Part shown: positions 5,956-6,202 of the stretch, piece after piece
Position numbering within the stretch: position 1 is the stretch's first letter
How the letters are laid out: every line of letters begins with the position of its first letter
DNA from: Burkholderiales bacterium
Lineage (GTDB): Bacteria > Pseudomonadota > Gammaproteobacteria > Burkholderiales > Burkholderiaceae_A
Length of the DNA stretch: 6,202 nt
Assembly: GCA_030834045.1 (NCBI GenBank)
Contig: JAURFZ010000082.1
Location: 1-6,202 of the forward strand
Direction: 5' to 3'
Made by a program: the position numbers and the translations under genes
The notes under the pieces: model-generated
Seen by the model: only the letters and a program-made list of their open reading frames with translations
Told to the model about the DNA's origin: nothing
Database searches by the model: none

Positions 5956-6202
5956 TTACGTGTCGGCTTTGGGTTTGGCCTGGGCCGAAGGGGGAACAGT
6001 GCCCATGGAGACGACGTACTTAAGTGCTGCATCCACGCCAATCGACAGAGGAATGAGCTCTGCCCGCGGCAGCATGAGGAAAAAGCCCGACGTGGGGTTG
6101 GGTGTGGTGGGCACGTAAATACTGACGCAGTCCGCAGGCAGCTTGTGTTCAATTTCATGGCTTGGCTTGCCGGTAATAAAGGCAATGGTCCAGAGGCCCT
6201 GG
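5956..6202 (-). CDS. DUF502 family membrane protein, C-terminal end (partial)
   Basis: Only the last 81 residues and the TAA stop are inside the window; the start and the expected N-terminal membrane segments lie beyond the right edge. The fragment reads QGLWTIAFITGKPSHEIEH at its beginning. It then carries the family-typical stretch VPTTPNPTSGFFLMLPR (residues 30-46) and the segment DAALKYVVSMG (57-67), ending in a short Ala/Pro/Lys-rich tail. These match what I know of DUF502, a family of inner-membrane proteins of about 200 residues with no established biochemical function. In Betaproteobacteria a DUF502 gene commonly sits directly upstream of aspS, as here, with a 27-bp gap, so the two are probably co-transcribed. 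Family assignment is firm; function is unknown. Confidence 0.87.
   Translation of the reverse strand, partial: QGLWTIAFITGKPSHEIEHKLPADCVSIYVPTTPNPTSGFFLMLPRAELIPLSIGVDAALKYVVSMGTVPPSAQAKPKADT

Noticed and set aside
1..6202. Search for tRNA genes, CRISPR repeats, insertion sequence ends and toxin-antitoxin pairs.
   Set aside because: The window is almost fully covered by seven co-directional genes. No spaced direct repeats, transposase motifs, terminal inverted repeats or tRNA-like cloverleaf segments were seen.

Overview
This window is a compact, GC-rich, single-strand gene cluster. All seven genes are read leftwards (minus strand). The largest gap between genes is 54 bp, and three junctions overlap, so there is essentially no free intergenic DNA and no stretch over 300 bp without a gene. 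The protein sequences point to a betaproteobacterium, most likely of the order Burkholderiales. AspRS follows what I recall of Burkholderia-type AspRS over almost its whole length, NudB has the betaproteobacterial form of the Nudix box, and the DUF502 C-terminus carries the conserved NPTSGFF and DALKY...SMG segments. This placement rests on recalled family sequences; no search was run.

Layout in transcription order (right to left): the C-terminal end of a DUF502 membrane protein (5956-6202, cut by the window edge); aspS, aspartyl-tRNA synthetase (4132-5928); an unrecognised multi-spanning membrane protein (3503-4135) whose start overlaps the aspS stop in ATGA; nudB, dihydroneopterin triphosphate diphosphatase of folate synthesis (3015-3467); a metallo-beta-lactamase-fold ligase-associated exonuclease (1935-2960); an ATP-dependent DNA ligase with an N-terminal DNA-binding domain (188-1942), overlapping the exonuclease by 8 bp; and the N-terminal part of a DUF429 protein (1-191, cut by the window edge), starting in an ATGA overlap with the ligase stop.

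Functionally there are two halves. The right half is housekeeping: translation (aspS) and folate (nudB), with a membrane protein of unknown role between them. The left half is an accessory DNA-repair module of exonuclease plus ATP-dependent ligase. Elsewhere this pair is often accompanied by an Lhr-type DEXH helicase and the PdeM endonuclease, but neither lies in this window. The next gene is instead a DUF429 protein, a family annotated as a predicted RNase H-fold nuclease. The tight overlaps suggest exonuclease, ligase and DUF429 are translated together.

Nothing here is clearly a new defence or mobile system. The points most worth a second look are the DUF429 protein coupled to the ligase, the orphan membrane protein coupled to aspS, and the AspRS residues that predict a non-discriminating enzyme. 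No RNA genes, CRISPR arrays, insertion sequences, long repeats or convincing intrinsic terminators were found.
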